Positions 50,262 through 59,158 of a DNA stretch of 64,000 nt are shown piece after piece (the stretch's first letter is position 1; every line of letters begins with the position of its first letter). The position numbers were made by a program, and so were the translations under genes. The stretch covers positions 62,001-126,000 of the forward strand of contig NZ_JOEV01000006.1 in NCBI RefSeq assembly GCF_000721105.1, written 5' to 3'. This stretch comes from Streptomyces cellulosae. Its GTDB lineage: Bacteria; Actinomycetota; Actinomycetes; Streptomycetales; Streptomycetaceae. Below the pieces are notes generated by a model. It was not told the origin of the DNA and ran no database searches. It was given only the letters and a program-made list of their open reading frames with translations.

Positions 50262-50345
50262 TGCGCGAGGGGGGAGTTGAACCCCCACGCCCTTGCGGGC
50301 ACTGGAACCTGAATCCAGCGCGTCTGCCTATTCCGCCACCCGCGC
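50262..50345 (-). tRNA. tRNA-Leu (anticodon CAG)
   Basis: On the minus strand the acceptor stem GCGCGGG (50345-50339) pairs with CTCGCGC (50269-50263) with one G-U pair. The anticodon stem-loop is CTGGA-TTCAGGT-TCCAG, giving anticodon CAG. A long variable arm (TGCCCGCAAGGGCGT) marks a class II tRNA, and the T-arm is GGGGG-TTCAACT-CCCCC. The CCA end is not encoded. Its 3' end is the boundary of the direct repeat, so it is the likely integration site of the island. Confidence 0.95.
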
Positions 50346-50898
50346 ATTGGGTGTGTCTTCGGGCTGTTCCCCCTTGGGGTCGGCGCCTTCCGACACGCAG
50401 AACATTAGCACGGTGGACGGGGTGGATTCACATCGCTTAGGGCCGGGCAGCCGCCCACCAGCACACTCCCGTCCGGCCTCCGAACAGGGTGAGCCTCCCG
50501 CTACGTATCAACGGGGGTCTGTTCACGTATCAACCTCGTACCGGTCCCGCCCGTCTCCCAAGGAGCCGGTCCGGGTCCACAGCCCGGTGCGGGACACTGG
50601 TCTGCGGCCGCCTCTACGATCCTTGCCAGGACTACGTCCGAGAAGAGTTCGAAGAGGAGCTCCACAGGGAACGTCGACAGACGTCGGCACCCTCGACACC
50701 CGTCGACCGGGCCGACAGGGGGAACCAGCCGATTCACCGGCGCGTGGATACGATCAGTAAGCAGTACGAGCAGTACGAGCAGCACGAGCAGCACGAGAAG
50801 CGCGAGCAGTACCAGCGGTACCGGACACAGCGGTACCCGGCAAGGAAACACCCGCTCAGCGGGACGCAGGACGGCAGCGGCTACGGAGGAGGTGCCCC
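50346..50898. other. Gene-free region before fhaA with 9-bp tandem repeats
   Basis: About 550 bases holding the promoters of tRNA-Leu (left) and the fhaA operon (right). At 50760-50822 seven imperfect 9-bp units of the type AGCAGTACG lie in tandem, about 75 bases before fhaA. An open frame through them encodes Glu-Gln-Tyr repeats and runs on out of frame past the fhaA start; I do not call it. Confidence 0.55.
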
Positions 50899-51765
50899 AT
50901 GGGAGTCCTGAAGAAGTTCGAGCAGCGTCTCGAAGGTCTGGTCAACGGCACCTTCGCCAAGGTGTTCAAGTCCGAGGTCCAGCCCGTGGAGATCGCCGGC
51001 GCGCTCCAGCGCGAGTGCGACAACAACGCGACGATCTGGAACCGCGACCGGACGGTCGTACCCAACGACTTCATCGTGGAGCTGAGCACGCCGGACTTCG
51101 AGCGGCTCAGCCCCTACTCCGGGCAGCTCGGCGACGAGCTGGCCGGCATGGTGCGCGACTACGCCAAACAGCAGCGCTACACCTTCATGGGCCCCATCAA
51201 GGTCCATCTGGAGAAGGCGGACGACCTCGACACCGGTCTGTACCGGGTGCGCAGCCGTACGCTCGCCTCCTCCACCAACCAGCAGGCCCCGGGCGGCGCC
51301 GCCCCGGCGGCCCCGGCCCCAGGCAGGCCCGCCCCCGGCGGCTACGGCTATCCGCCGGCCGCCGCGCCCGCGGGCGCCCCGCCGATGCCGGCCGCGCCGC
51401 CGCCCGGCGGCCGTCCCGGCGGTTACGGCTACCCGCAGCCCGCGGGCGGACAACGGCCCCCGGCCGCACCCGCGGCCGGCGGTCGCACCCGCCACTGGAT
51501 CGAGATCAACGGCACCCGCCATCAGATCTCCCGCGCGACACTCGTGCTGGGTCGCAGCACCGAGGCCGACGTGCGGATCGACGATCCCGGCGTCTCCCGC
51601 CGGCACTGCGAGATCCGGACCGGAACGCCCTCGACGATCCAGGATCTCGGCTCCACCAACGGCATCGTGGTGGACGGGCAGCACACCACCCGCGCTACGC
51701 TCCGCGACGGCTCGCGGATCGTCGTGGGCAGTACCACCGTTATCTATAGGCAAGCCGAAGGGTGA
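50899..51765 (+). CDS. fhaA: FhaA: DUF3662 plus FHA-domain protein
   Basis: A 288-residue phosphothreonine-binding adaptor acting with PknB in cell-wall synthesis. The N-terminal DUF3662 domain covers about 1-115 (KKFEQRLEGLVNGTFAKVFK, EVQPVEIAGALQRECDNN). A Gly/Pro/Tyr/Ala-rich linker follows. The C-terminal FHA domain (about 205-288) has GRSTEADVRI, SRRHCEI and LGSTNGIVV, with the phosphopeptide-binding Arg, Ser, His and Asn in place. ATG at 50899 with GGAGGAGG upstream. First gene of the conserved fhaA-fhaB-pstP-rodA-pbpA-pknB run. Confidence 0.94.
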   Translation: MGVLKKFEQRLEGLVNGTFAKVFKSEVQPVEIAGALQRECDNNATIWNRDRTVVPNDFIVELSTPDFERLSPYSGQLGDELAGMVRDYAKQQRYTFMGPIKVHLEKADDLDTGLYRVRSRTLASSTNQQAPGGAAPAAPAPGRPAPGGYGYPPAAAPAGAPPMPAAPPPGGRPGGYGYPQPAGGQRPPAAPAAGGRTRHWIEINGTRHQISRATLVLGRSTEADVRIDDPGVSRRHCEIRTGTPSTIQDLGSTNGIVVDGQHTTRATLRDGSRIVVGSTTVIYRQAEG

Positions 51766-51775
51766 AGCGGGGGCA

Positions 51776-52288
51776 ATGTCAGAGCTGACCCTCACGGTCA
51801 TGCGGCTGGGTTTTCTGGCCGTACTGTGGCTGTTCGTGATCGTGGCCGTGCAGGTCATCCGCAGCGACCTGTTCGGAACGCGTGTCACCCAGCGCGGTTC
51901 GCGGCGCGAGGGCGCACGCCCCCAGCAGGCCGCCAGACAGGCCGCGCCCCCGCAGCAGCGCCAGCAGGCCGCCGGCGGCCGCCAGCGCCGCAACGCTCCC
52001 ACCAAGCTGGTGGTGACGGAGGGCACACTCACCGGCACCACCGTCGCGCTCCAGGGCCAGACCATCACCCTGGGCCGGGCGCATGACAGCACCATCGTGC
52101 TGGACGACGACTACGCCTCCAGCCGTCATGCCAGGATCTACCCGGACCGCGACGGCCAGTGGATCGTCGAGGACCTCGGCTCCACCAACGGCACGTACCT
52201 CGACCGAACGCGGCTGACGACCCCCACACCGATTGCGCCGGGCGCTCCGGTCCGCATCGGCAAGACCGTCATCGAGCTGCGGAAGTAG
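51776..52288 (+). CDS. fhaB: FhaB: membrane-anchored FHA-domain protein
   Basis: A 170-residue protein with an N-terminal membrane helix (about 8-27), a Gln/Arg/Ala-rich linker and a C-terminal FHA domain (LGRAHDSTIVLDDDYASSRH, DLGSTNGTYLD). In actinobacteria FhaB is a PknB substrate that recruits cell-wall proteins at the septum or tip. It starts 10 bases after fhaA. Confidence 0.94.
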   Translation: MSELTLTVMRLGFLAVLWLFVIVAVQVIRSDLFGTRVTQRGSRREGARPQQAARQAAPPQQRQQAAGGRQRRNAPTKLVVTEGTLTGTTVALQGQTITLGRAHDSTIVLDDDYASSRHARIYPDRDGQWIVEDLGSTNGTYLDRTRLTTPTPIAPGAPVRIGKTVIELRK

Positions 52289-52380
52289 TGCTACGTCATG
52301 AATGAGCGCGAGCGGAGCGAGCACGCAGTGGCGGCCCCCACCCCGGGCCCCGGCGCGCTCCCGACCGGAGGGTGGGCACC

Positions 52381-53958
52381 GTGCGGATGTACCCGGAGCC
52401 GACGGGCGAGGTGCGCATGAGTCTGTCACTGCGCTTCGCCGCCGGATCGCACAAAGGCATGATCCGGGAGGGCAACGAGGACTCCGGATACGCCGGCCCC
52501 CGCCTGCTCGCCATCGCCGACGGCATGGGCGGCGCCGCGGCCGGCGAGGTCGCCTCCTCCGAGGCCATCTCCACCATCGTCGCGCTCGACGACGACGTCC
52601 CCGGCTCCGACATCCTCACCTCGCTCGGCACCGCCGTCCAGCGCGCCAACGACCAGCTGCGCTCGATGGTCGAGGAGGACCCGCAGCTGGAGGGCATGGG
52701 CACGACGCTCACCGCCCTGCTGTGGACCGGCCAGCGACTCGGCCTCGTACACGTCGGCGACTCCCGCGCCTACCTGCTGCGTGACGGCGTCCTGACCCAG
52801 ATCACGCAGGACCACACCTGGGTCCAACGCCTCGTCGACGAGGGCCGGATCACCGAAGAAGAAGCCACCACCCACCCGCAGCGCTCCCTGCTGATGCGCG
52901 CGCTGGGCAGTGGCGACCATGTCGATCCCGACCTCTCCATCCGCGAAGTCCGCGCCGGCGACCGGTACCTGATCTGCTCGGACGGCCTGTCCGGAGTGGT
53001 CTCCCACCAGACCCTCGAGGACACCCTCGCCAGCTACCAGGGCCCCCAGGAGACCGTCCAGAACCTGATCGAGCTCGCGCTGCGCGGCGGCGGGCCCGAC
53101 AACATCACCGTCATCATCGCCGACGTCCTCGACCTCGACACCGGGGACACCCTCGCCGGGCAGCTGTCCGACACGCCGGTCGTGGTCGGCGCGGTCGCCG
53201 AGAACCAGAACCACCTGCACGACAACGGCATCATGCAGACCCCGGCCGGCCGCGCCTCCGGACTCGGCCGCCAGGTGCCCGGACAGGGCGGATCAGGCGG
53301 CGAGTTCGGTCCGCCCGGCTCCGCCGACACCACCGGCTACATCCCCGCGGGCAGTTTCGGCGACTACGGCGACGACGACTTCGTCAAGCCCCGCAAAGGC
53401 CGCAAGTGGCTGAAGAGATCCTTCTACACCGCCCTCGCGCTGGCCGTGATCGGCGGCGGCCTCTACGGCGGCTGGCGCTGGACACAGACGCAGTACTACG
53501 TCGGCACCAGCGGCGAACACGTCGCGCTGTACCAGGGCATCAGCCAGGACCTGGCCTGGGTTTCGCTCTCGAAGGTGTCCAAGGACCACCCGGAGATCGA
53601 ACTCAAGTACCTGCCGCCGTACCAGCAGAAGCTGGTCGAGGGCACGATCGCCGAGGGCGGCCTGAAGAACGCCCAGAAGAAAATCGACGAACTGTCGGTG
53701 CAGGCCTCCGCGTGCAAGAAGCAGGCGCAGCAGCAGGCGGCCGAGAGCGAGAAGAACTCCAAGACCGGCCAGGGCGAGGCCGGGGGCACGGGAACCACAC
53801 CCGCCTCCTTCACGTCCAAGGCGACACCGACACCCAACCCGTCGGGCTCGCCAAAGCCGACCTCCCCGTCCCCGTCCACGACCGCGCCGACTCCCAGCCC
53901 TGGCCCCACCCTCTCGGAGGAAGAGAAGCAGGTCGTCGGGCAATGCGGTACGCAGTAG
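52381..53958 (+). CDS. pstP: PP2C-family Ser/Thr protein phosphatase, PstP type
   Basis: A membrane PP2C phosphatase that reverses PknB phosphorylation. The catalytic domain (about 15-245) has the metal Asp motifs GNEDSGYAG, LLAIADGMGG and CSDGLSG, and ends GGGPDNITVIIAD. A juxtamembrane linker, one membrane helix (about 345-363) and an external domain with a Thr/Pro/Ser-rich tail and two cysteines follow. The GTG at 52381 is used, eight to nine bases after GGAGG; ATG codons at 52387 and 52417 are alternatives. It lies between fhaB and rodA in the same direction. Confidence 0.92.
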   Translation: MRMYPEPTGEVRMSLSLRFAAGSHKGMIREGNEDSGYAGPRLLAIADGMGGAAAGEVASSEAISTIVALDDDVPGSDILTSLGTAVQRANDQLRSMVEEDPQLEGMGTTLTALLWTGQRLGLVHVGDSRAYLLRDGVLTQITQDHTWVQRLVDEGRITEEEATTHPQRSLLMRALGSGDHVDPDLSIREVRAGDRYLICSDGLSGVVSHQTLEDTLASYQGPQETVQNLIELALRGGGPDNITVIIADVLDLDTGDTLAGQLSDTPVVVGAVAENQNHLHDNGIMQTPAGRASGLGRQVPGQGGSGGEFGPPGSADTTGYIPAGSFGDYGDDDFVKPRKGRKWLKRSFYTALALAVIGGGLYGGWRWTQTQYYVGTSGEHVALYQGISQDLAWVSLSKVSKDHPEIELKYLPPYQQKLVEGTIAEGGLKNAQKKIDELSVQASACKKQAQQQAAESEKNSKTGQGEAGGTGTTPASFTSKATPTPNPSGSPKPTSPSPSTTAPTPSPGPTLSEEEKQVVGQCGTQ

Positions 53959-53985
53959 GCAAGCCGTGAGAGGCCCCGTCACACG

Positions 53986-55428
53986 ATGAGCAGTGCATCC
54001 AACCCCTCGACGCAGCACACGTCCACGATCGGCTCGATCGGCACACCGAGCCGGCGCAACACCGAGCTCGCGCTACTGGTGTTCGCGGTCGTCATTCCGA
54101 TCTTCGCTTATGCGAACGTGGGGTTGGCGATCAACGACCAGGTGCCGCCGGGACTGCTGAGTTACGGCCTCGGACTCGCCCTGCTCGCCGGAGTCGGGCA
54201 TCTCACCGTGCGCAAGTTCGCGCCGTACGCCGATCCCCTGATGCTGCCGCTGGCCACCCTGCTGAACGGTCTCGGCCTGGTCGTCATCTGGCGCCTGGAC
54301 CAGTCGAAGCGGCTCACCAACTACGCCGCGGCGGCACCGCGCCAGCTGATGTACTCCGCGATGGGTGTCGCCCTCCTGGTGGTCGTGCTGATCTTCCTCA
54401 AAGACCACCGTGTTCTGCAGCGCTACACCTACATCTCCATGGCCGGCGCGCTGTTCCTGCTGATCCTGCCCCTCGTGCCCGGACTCGGCGCGGACGTCTA
54501 CGGCGCCAAGATCTGGATCAAGATCCCCGGCCTCGGCACGCTCCAGCCCGGCGAGTTCGCGAAGATCGCCCTCGCGGTGTTCTTCGCCGGCTACCTCATG
54601 GTCAAGAGAGACGCCCTGGCCCTGGCCAGCCGCCGCTTCATGGGCCTGTACCTGCCCCGCGGCCGCGACCTCGGTCCGATTCTCGTCGTCTGGGTGATCT
54701 CGATCCTCGTCCTGGTCTTCGAGACCGACCTCGGAACATCGCTGCTGTTCTTCGGAATGTTCATCATCATGCTGTACGTCGCCACCGAGCGGACCAGCTG
54801 GATCGTCTTCGGTCTGCTGATGTCCGCGGTCGGCGCCGTCGGCGTCGCGAGCTTCGAGCCGCACATCCAGACGCGTGTGCAGGCCTGGCTCAACCCGTTG
54901 CGCGAGTACCAGCTCAGCCGCGCCGGGACCAAGGACGGCATCCTCCACTCCGAGCAGGCCATGCAGGCCCTGTGGGCCTTCGGCTCCGGCGGCACGCTCG
55001 GTACCGGTCTCGGCCAGGGCAACTCCGACCTCATCGGCTTCGCCGCCAACTCCGACTTCATCCTCGCCACCTTCGGCGAGGAGCTGGGCCTGGCGGGCGT
55101 CATGGCGATCCTGGTGCTCTACGGCCTGATCGTCGAACGCGGTGTACGCACCGCACTCGCGGCCCGCGACCCGTTCGGCAAACTGCTGGCCGTCGGTCTG
55201 TCCGGCGCCTTCGCCCTCCAGGTCTTCGTGGTGGCCGGCGGTGTCATGGGTCTCATCCCGCTGACCGGTATGACGCTGCCGTTCGTGGCCTACGGCGGTT
55301 CCTCGGTCATCGCCAACTGGGCCCTCATCGGCATCCTGCTGCGCATCAGCGACACCGCCCGCCGCCCGGCGCCCGCCCCCGCTCCCACCCCCGACGCCGA
55401 GATGACCCAGGTGGTCCGCCCGTCATGA
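53986..55428 (+). CDS. rodA: RodA/FtsW-family (SEDS) peptidoglycan glycosyltransferase
   Basis: A 480-residue polytopic protein of the SEDS family, which polymerises lipid II with a partner class B PBP. About ten membrane segments. Hallmarks are YGAKIWIKIPGLGTLQPGEF, AKIALAVFFAGYL, ETDLGTSLLFFGMF and, at the end, GLIPLTGMTLPFVAYGGSSV. The stop overlaps pbpA (ATGA), pairing it with that transpeptidase. FtsW and RodA cannot be told apart by eye; position matches mycobacterial RodA (Rv0017c). Confidence 0.93.
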   Translation: MSSASNPSTQHTSTIGSIGTPSRRNTELALLVFAVVIPIFAYANVGLAINDQVPPGLLSYGLGLALLAGVGHLTVRKFAPYADPLMLPLATLLNGLGLVVIWRLDQSKRLTNYAAAAPRQLMYSAMGVALLVVVLIFLKDHRVLQRYTYISMAGALFLLILPLVPGLGADVYGAKIWIKIPGLGTLQPGEFAKIALAVFFAGYLMVKRDALALASRRFMGLYLPRGRDLGPILVVWVISILVLVFETDLGTSLLFFGMFIIMLYVATERTSWIVFGLLMSAVGAVGVASFEPHIQTRVQAWLNPLREYQLSRAGTKDGILHSEQAMQALWAFGSGGTLGTGLGQGNSDLIGFAANSDFILATFGEELGLAGVMAILVLYGLIVERGVRTALAARDPFGKLLAVGLSGAFALQVFVVAGGVMGLIPLTGMTLPFVAYGGSSVIANWALIGILLRISDTARRPAPAPAPTPDAEMTQVVRPS

Positions 55429-56894
55429 ACAAGCCCCTGCGCCGAATCGCGATCTTCTGCGGTCTCCTCATTCTGGCACTGCTCGTCCGCGACAACTGGA
55501 TCCAGTACGTCCAAGCCGACAGCCTGCGGGAGGACACGAACAACCGCCGCGTGGCCATCGCCCGGTACGCCACGCCTCGCGGCAACATCATCGTGGGCGG
55601 CGACTCGATCACCGGGCACGCGACGACCACGGGCGACTTCAAGTACAAGCGCACGTACAAGGACGGCGCGATGTGGGCGCCGGTCACCGGCTTCGTCTCG
55701 CAGTCCTACGGCGCCAACCAGCTGGAGTACATCGAGGACGGCATCCTCACCGGCAACGACGACCGGCTGTTCTTCCGCAACACCCTCGACATGATCACCG
55801 GAAAGGAGAGGGCGGGCGGCAACGTCGTCACCACCCTCAACGCCGCCGCCCAGAAGGCCGCGTACGACGGGCTGAAGGGGCGCGGAAAGGGCGCCGTCGC
55901 CGCCATCGAACCGTCCACGGGAAGGATCCTGGCGCTGGCCTCCTACCCGTCGTACGACCCCTCCACGATCGCCGGCGGCGGTGACTCGGACGCCGAGGCG
56001 TGGAAGAAGCTGGACAAGAAGAACAACCCGGACGACCCGACTCTCAACCGGGCACTGCGCGAGGTCTACCCGCCCGGCTCCACCTTCAAGGTCGTCACCG
56101 CGGCCGCCGCCCTGGAGAACGGGCTGTACACGGACGCGGATGAGAAGACCAAGTCGCCGCTGCCATGGATCATGCCCGGCACCACGACCCCGCTGAAGAA
56201 CGAGGGGAACATCCCCTGCGAGAACGCGACCCTGCGCGCCGCGCTGCAGTACTCCTGCAACAGCGTCTTCGGCAAGATCGGCTCCGACCTCGGCAACGAG
56301 AAGATGCTGGCGGAGGCCAAGAAGTTCGGCTTCACCTCCGAGCAGTTCACGCCGGTCCGCTCCAGTGCCTCGGTCTTCTCCGACGACATGAACCCCTCGC
56401 AGACCGCGCTGTCCTCGATCGGCCAGTTCAACACCGCCGCGACCCCGCTGCAGATGGCCATGGTCGCCTCGGCGGTCGCCAACGACGGCAAGCTGATGAA
56501 GCCGTACATGGTCGACTCACTCCAGGCACCCAGCCTCGATCCGATCGAGAAGACCGAGCCGGAGGAGCTGAGCCAGCCGCTGACGGCGAAGAACGCCCAG
56601 ATCCTGCAGTCGATGATGGAGACCGTCGTCAAGGACGGCACGGGCAAGAACGCGCAGATCCCGGGCGTCAAGGTGGGCGGCAAGACCGGTACCGCCCAGC
56701 ACGGCGAGAACAACAGCAAGAACCCCTACGCCTGGTTCCTTTCCTATGCCAAGCTCGGCGACGGCAGCACGCCCGTCGCGGTCGCTGTGGTGGTCGAGGA
56801 CGACAAAGCCGTCCGTGACGACATCTCCGGCGGCGGCCTCGCGGCGCCCATCGCGAAGAGCGTGATGGAGGCGGTCATCAAAAGCAAGAAGTGA
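55425..56894 (+). CDS. pbpA: Class B penicillin-binding protein PbpA
   Basis: A 489-residue peptidoglycan transpeptidase. An N-terminal membrane helix (IAIFCGLLILALLV) is followed by the dimerisation domain and the transpeptidase domain with SxxK (PGSTFK), SxN (SCN in QYSCNSVFGK) and KTG (GGKTGTAQHG). Substrate entry into the acyl-serine site is typical of D,D-transpeptidases. It is coupled to rodA upstream. A 170-base gap separates it from pknB. Confidence 0.94.
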   Translation: MNKPLRRIAIFCGLLILALLVRDNWIQYVQADSLREDTNNRRVAIARYATPRGNIIVGGDSITGHATTTGDFKYKRTYKDGAMWAPVTGFVSQSYGANQLEYIEDGILTGNDDRLFFRNTLDMITGKERAGGNVVTTLNAAAQKAAYDGLKGRGKGAVAAIEPSTGRILALASYPSYDPSTIAGGGDSDAEAWKKLDKKNNPDDPTLNRALREVYPPGSTFKVVTAAAALENGLYTDADEKTKSPLPWIMPGTTTPLKNEGNIPCENATLRAALQYSCNSVFGKIGSDLGNEKMLAEAKKFGFTSEQFTPVRSSASVFSDDMNPSQTALSSIGQFNTAATPLQMAMVASAVANDGKLMKPYMVDSLQAPSLDPIEKTEPEELSQPLTAKNAQILQSMMETVVKDGTGKNAQIPGVKVGGKTGTAQHGENNSKNPYAWFLSYAKLGDGSTPVAVAVVVEDDKAVRDDISGGGLAAPIAKSVMEAVIKSKK

Positions 56895-57063
56895 CCCCGA
56901 TCACGTCCCCTTCACATCGGTGCACGTTGCGATACCGGTCCTGTATCGGGTGACGGGCTAGGCCAGGTCACACAGAACGAGCCGGGTACGGTAGGCCCGG
57001 ACGGCAGCCTCCGACCCGCACGAGTGTGCGGGCGGGACCGACGGAGAGGGCTGGTAGGAAGCT

Positions 57064-59067
57064 ATGGAAGAGCCGCGTCGCCTCGGCGGCCGGTACGAGC
57101 TGGGCCAGGTGCTCGGCCGTGGTGGGATGGCCGAGGTCTACTTCGGCACGGACACCCGCCTCGGTCGGTCAGTGGCGGTGAAGACGCTGCGCGCGGACCT
57201 CGCACGCGACCCGTCCTTCCAGGCCCGGTTCCGCCGGGAGGCCCAGTCGGCCGCCTCGCTCAACCATCCTGCGATCGTGGCGGTCTACGACACGGGCGAG
57301 GACTACATCGACGGGGTCTCGATCCCGTACATCGTCATGGAGTACGTCGACGGCTCCACGCTCCGTGAGCTCCTCCACAGCGGCCGCAAGCTGCTGCCGG
57401 AGCGGGCCATGGAGATGACCATCGGCATCCTCCAGGGCCTGGAGTACGCCCACCGCAACGGCATCGTCCACCGCGACATCAAGCCGGCGAACGTCATGCT
57501 GACGCGCAACGGCCAGGTCAAGGTGATGGACTTCGGCATCGCCCGCGCCATGGGCGACTCCGGCATGACGATGACCCAGACCGCGGCCGTGATCGGCACC
57601 GCCCAGTACCTCTCGCCGGAGCAGGCCAAGGGCGAGCAGGTCGACGCCCGCTCGGACCTCTACTCCACGGGCTGTCTGCTCTACGAGCTGCTGACGGTCC
57701 GCCCGCCCTTCGTGGGCGACTCCCCGGTCGCGGTCGCGTACCAGCACGTACGGGAGGAACCTCAGCCGCCGAGCGTCTTCGACCCGGAGATCACGCCCGA
57801 GATGGACGCGATCGTGCTGAAGGCCCTGGCCAAGGACCCGAACTACCGGTTCCAGTCCGCCGACGAGATGCGCGTCGACATCGAGGCCTGCCTCGACGGC
57901 CAGCCGGTCGCGGCCACCGCCGCGATGGGCTCCGTGGGTTACGGCGGCTACCCGGACGACCAGCCGACAACGGCCCTGCGCGCCGACGCGGGCGCCGGTG
58001 CCACGACGATGCTGCCCCCGATGAACCCGGACGACGGCGGCTACGGCTATGACGACCGCCCCGACAGACGCCGCCAGCGGAAGTCGAACACCTCGACGAT
58101 CCTGCTGGTGGTCGCGGGTGTTCTGGTGCTGGTGGGCGCGATCCTCATCGGACGGTGGATCTTCGCGGGCGACGGCGTCTCCAACGACAACGTGCCGGTG
58201 CCCAACCTCATCGGCCAGACCCAAGCCGACGCGCAGGCGCAGTTGACCAACAGCGACCTCAAGGTGGGCACGGTCACACAGCAGCCCTGCGAGAACCAGA
58301 CCAAGGGCACGGTCTGCAAGCAAGATCCCGCCAAGGGTGAGGTCAAGAAGCAGACTCCCGTCAATCTGGTGATCTCGACCGGGGCCCCGAAGGTGACCGT
58401 GCCGAGCGTGGTCGGCCTCCCTCTCGACAAGGCCCAGAGCAAGCTCGAGGACGACTACCAGCTCGAGGTCAAGACACAGACACGGGAGTCGACGGAGGAA
58501 CCCGACACCGTCCTGGAGCAGGACCCGGTGACCGGCAAGGAGGTGGAGAAGGGTACGACGATCACCCTCACCATCGCCAAGGCCGTGGCGAAGGCCACCG
58601 TGCCGGACGTCGTGGGCAGGTCCTGCGAGGCAGCGAAGGCTCAGATGACGGCGAGCAACCTCGTCGGCAACTGCACCGACGTGGAGACCACCGACAACTC
58701 CCAGGTCGACAAGGTCATCTCTACGGATCCGCAGGCCGGAGCACAGGTCGACAAGAACTCGACGGTGAACATCCAGGTCGGCAAGGCGGCCCCGAAGAAG
58801 ACGCCGGTCCCGATCGTCGTCGGCCGGACGGTCGGCCAGGCCAAGCAGATCCTGCAGGCAGCCGGCTTCACCCAGATCCAGTTCGCCGATGGCAGCGACC
58901 AGAGCGACACGGCGTTCGTGCAGGCCCAGGACCCGCAGGGCAACTCCGAGGTCGACGACCCCGCCAACACCCCGGTCACCCTGACGACCGTGGGCTTCGG
59001 CGGAGGAAACGGCGGCAACGGCAACAACGGGGGCAACAACAACGGCGGACTCTTCGGCGGTGGCTGA
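57064..59067 (+). CDS. pknB: PknB: PASTA-domain Ser/Thr protein kinase
   Basis: A 667-residue transmembrane kinase that senses peptidoglycan fragments and coordinates growth and division. The kinase domain is at about 10-275 (GRGGMAEVYFGTD, VAVKTL, HRDIKPANVM at about 136, DFGIARAM, GTAQYLSPEQA). One membrane helix at about 346-368 is followed by four PASTA repeats (VPVPNLIGQ, VTVPSVVGL, ATVPDVVGR, TPVPIVVGR). The tail is Gly/Asn-rich. It is last in the conserved block and ends at a very strong hairpin. Confidence 0.96.
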   Translation: MEEPRRLGGRYELGQVLGRGGMAEVYFGTDTRLGRSVAVKTLRADLARDPSFQARFRREAQSAASLNHPAIVAVYDTGEDYIDGVSIPYIVMEYVDGSTLRELLHSGRKLLPERAMEMTIGILQGLEYAHRNGIVHRDIKPANVMLTRNGQVKVMDFGIARAMGDSGMTMTQTAAVIGTAQYLSPEQAKGEQVDARSDLYSTGCLLYELLTVRPPFVGDSPVAVAYQHVREEPQPPSVFDPEITPEMDAIVLKALAKDPNYRFQSADEMRVDIEACLDGQPVAATAAMGSVGYGGYPDDQPTTALRADAGAGATTMLPPMNPDDGGYGYDDRPDRRRQRKSNTSTILLVVAGVLVLVGAILIGRWIFAGDGVSNDNVPVPNLIGQTQADAQAQLTNSDLKVGTVTQQPCENQTKGTVCKQDPAKGEVKKQTPVNLVISTGAPKVTVPSVVGLPLDKAQSKLEDDYQLEVKTQTRESTEEPDTVLEQDPVTGKEVEKGTTITLTIAKAVAKATVPDVVGRSCEAAKAQMTASNLVGNCTDVETTDNSQVDKVISTDPQAGAQVDKNSTVNIQVGKAAPKKTPVPIVVGRTVGQAKQILQAAGFTQIQFADGSDQSDTAFVQAQDPQGNSEVDDPANTPVTLTTVGFGGGNGGNGNNGGNNNGGLFGGG

Positions 59068-59077
59068 CGGTACCGAG

Positions 59078-59136
59078 CCGGAAAACGAAGGGGGCCTGAC
59101 CGCGTCTCACGCGGTCAGGCCCCCTTCGTTTTCCGG
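59078..59136. terminator. Bidirectional terminator with perfect 27-bp arms
   Basis: CCGGAAAACGAAGGGGGCCT continues to GACCGCG, then TCTCA, then the exact reverse complement of all 27 bases. A-rich and T-rich segments inside the arms (GAAAAC/GTTTTC) suit termination in both directions. It lies between convergent pknB and sortase genes. Confidence 0.92.
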
Positions 59137-59158
59137 TGCCTACACTGCTCTGAGTGCC

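Larger units (their letters stand above)
49798..50263. repeat. Right copy of the island direct repeat
   Basis: About 466 bp matching 41046-41499. Its right end, TCCTGTGTG, runs into the 3' end of tRNA-Leu, whose acceptor stem begins at 50263. Confidence 0.85.

Noticed and set aside
41283-50262. A complete integrative element with its own integrase
   Set aside because: No recombinase, excisionase or replication gene was found in the island; only repeats and transposase-like fragments.
50489-50911. Frame with EQYEQYEQHE repeats before fhaA
   Set aside because: Runs out of frame past the fhaA start with no ribosome site; explained by the 9-bp repeat.
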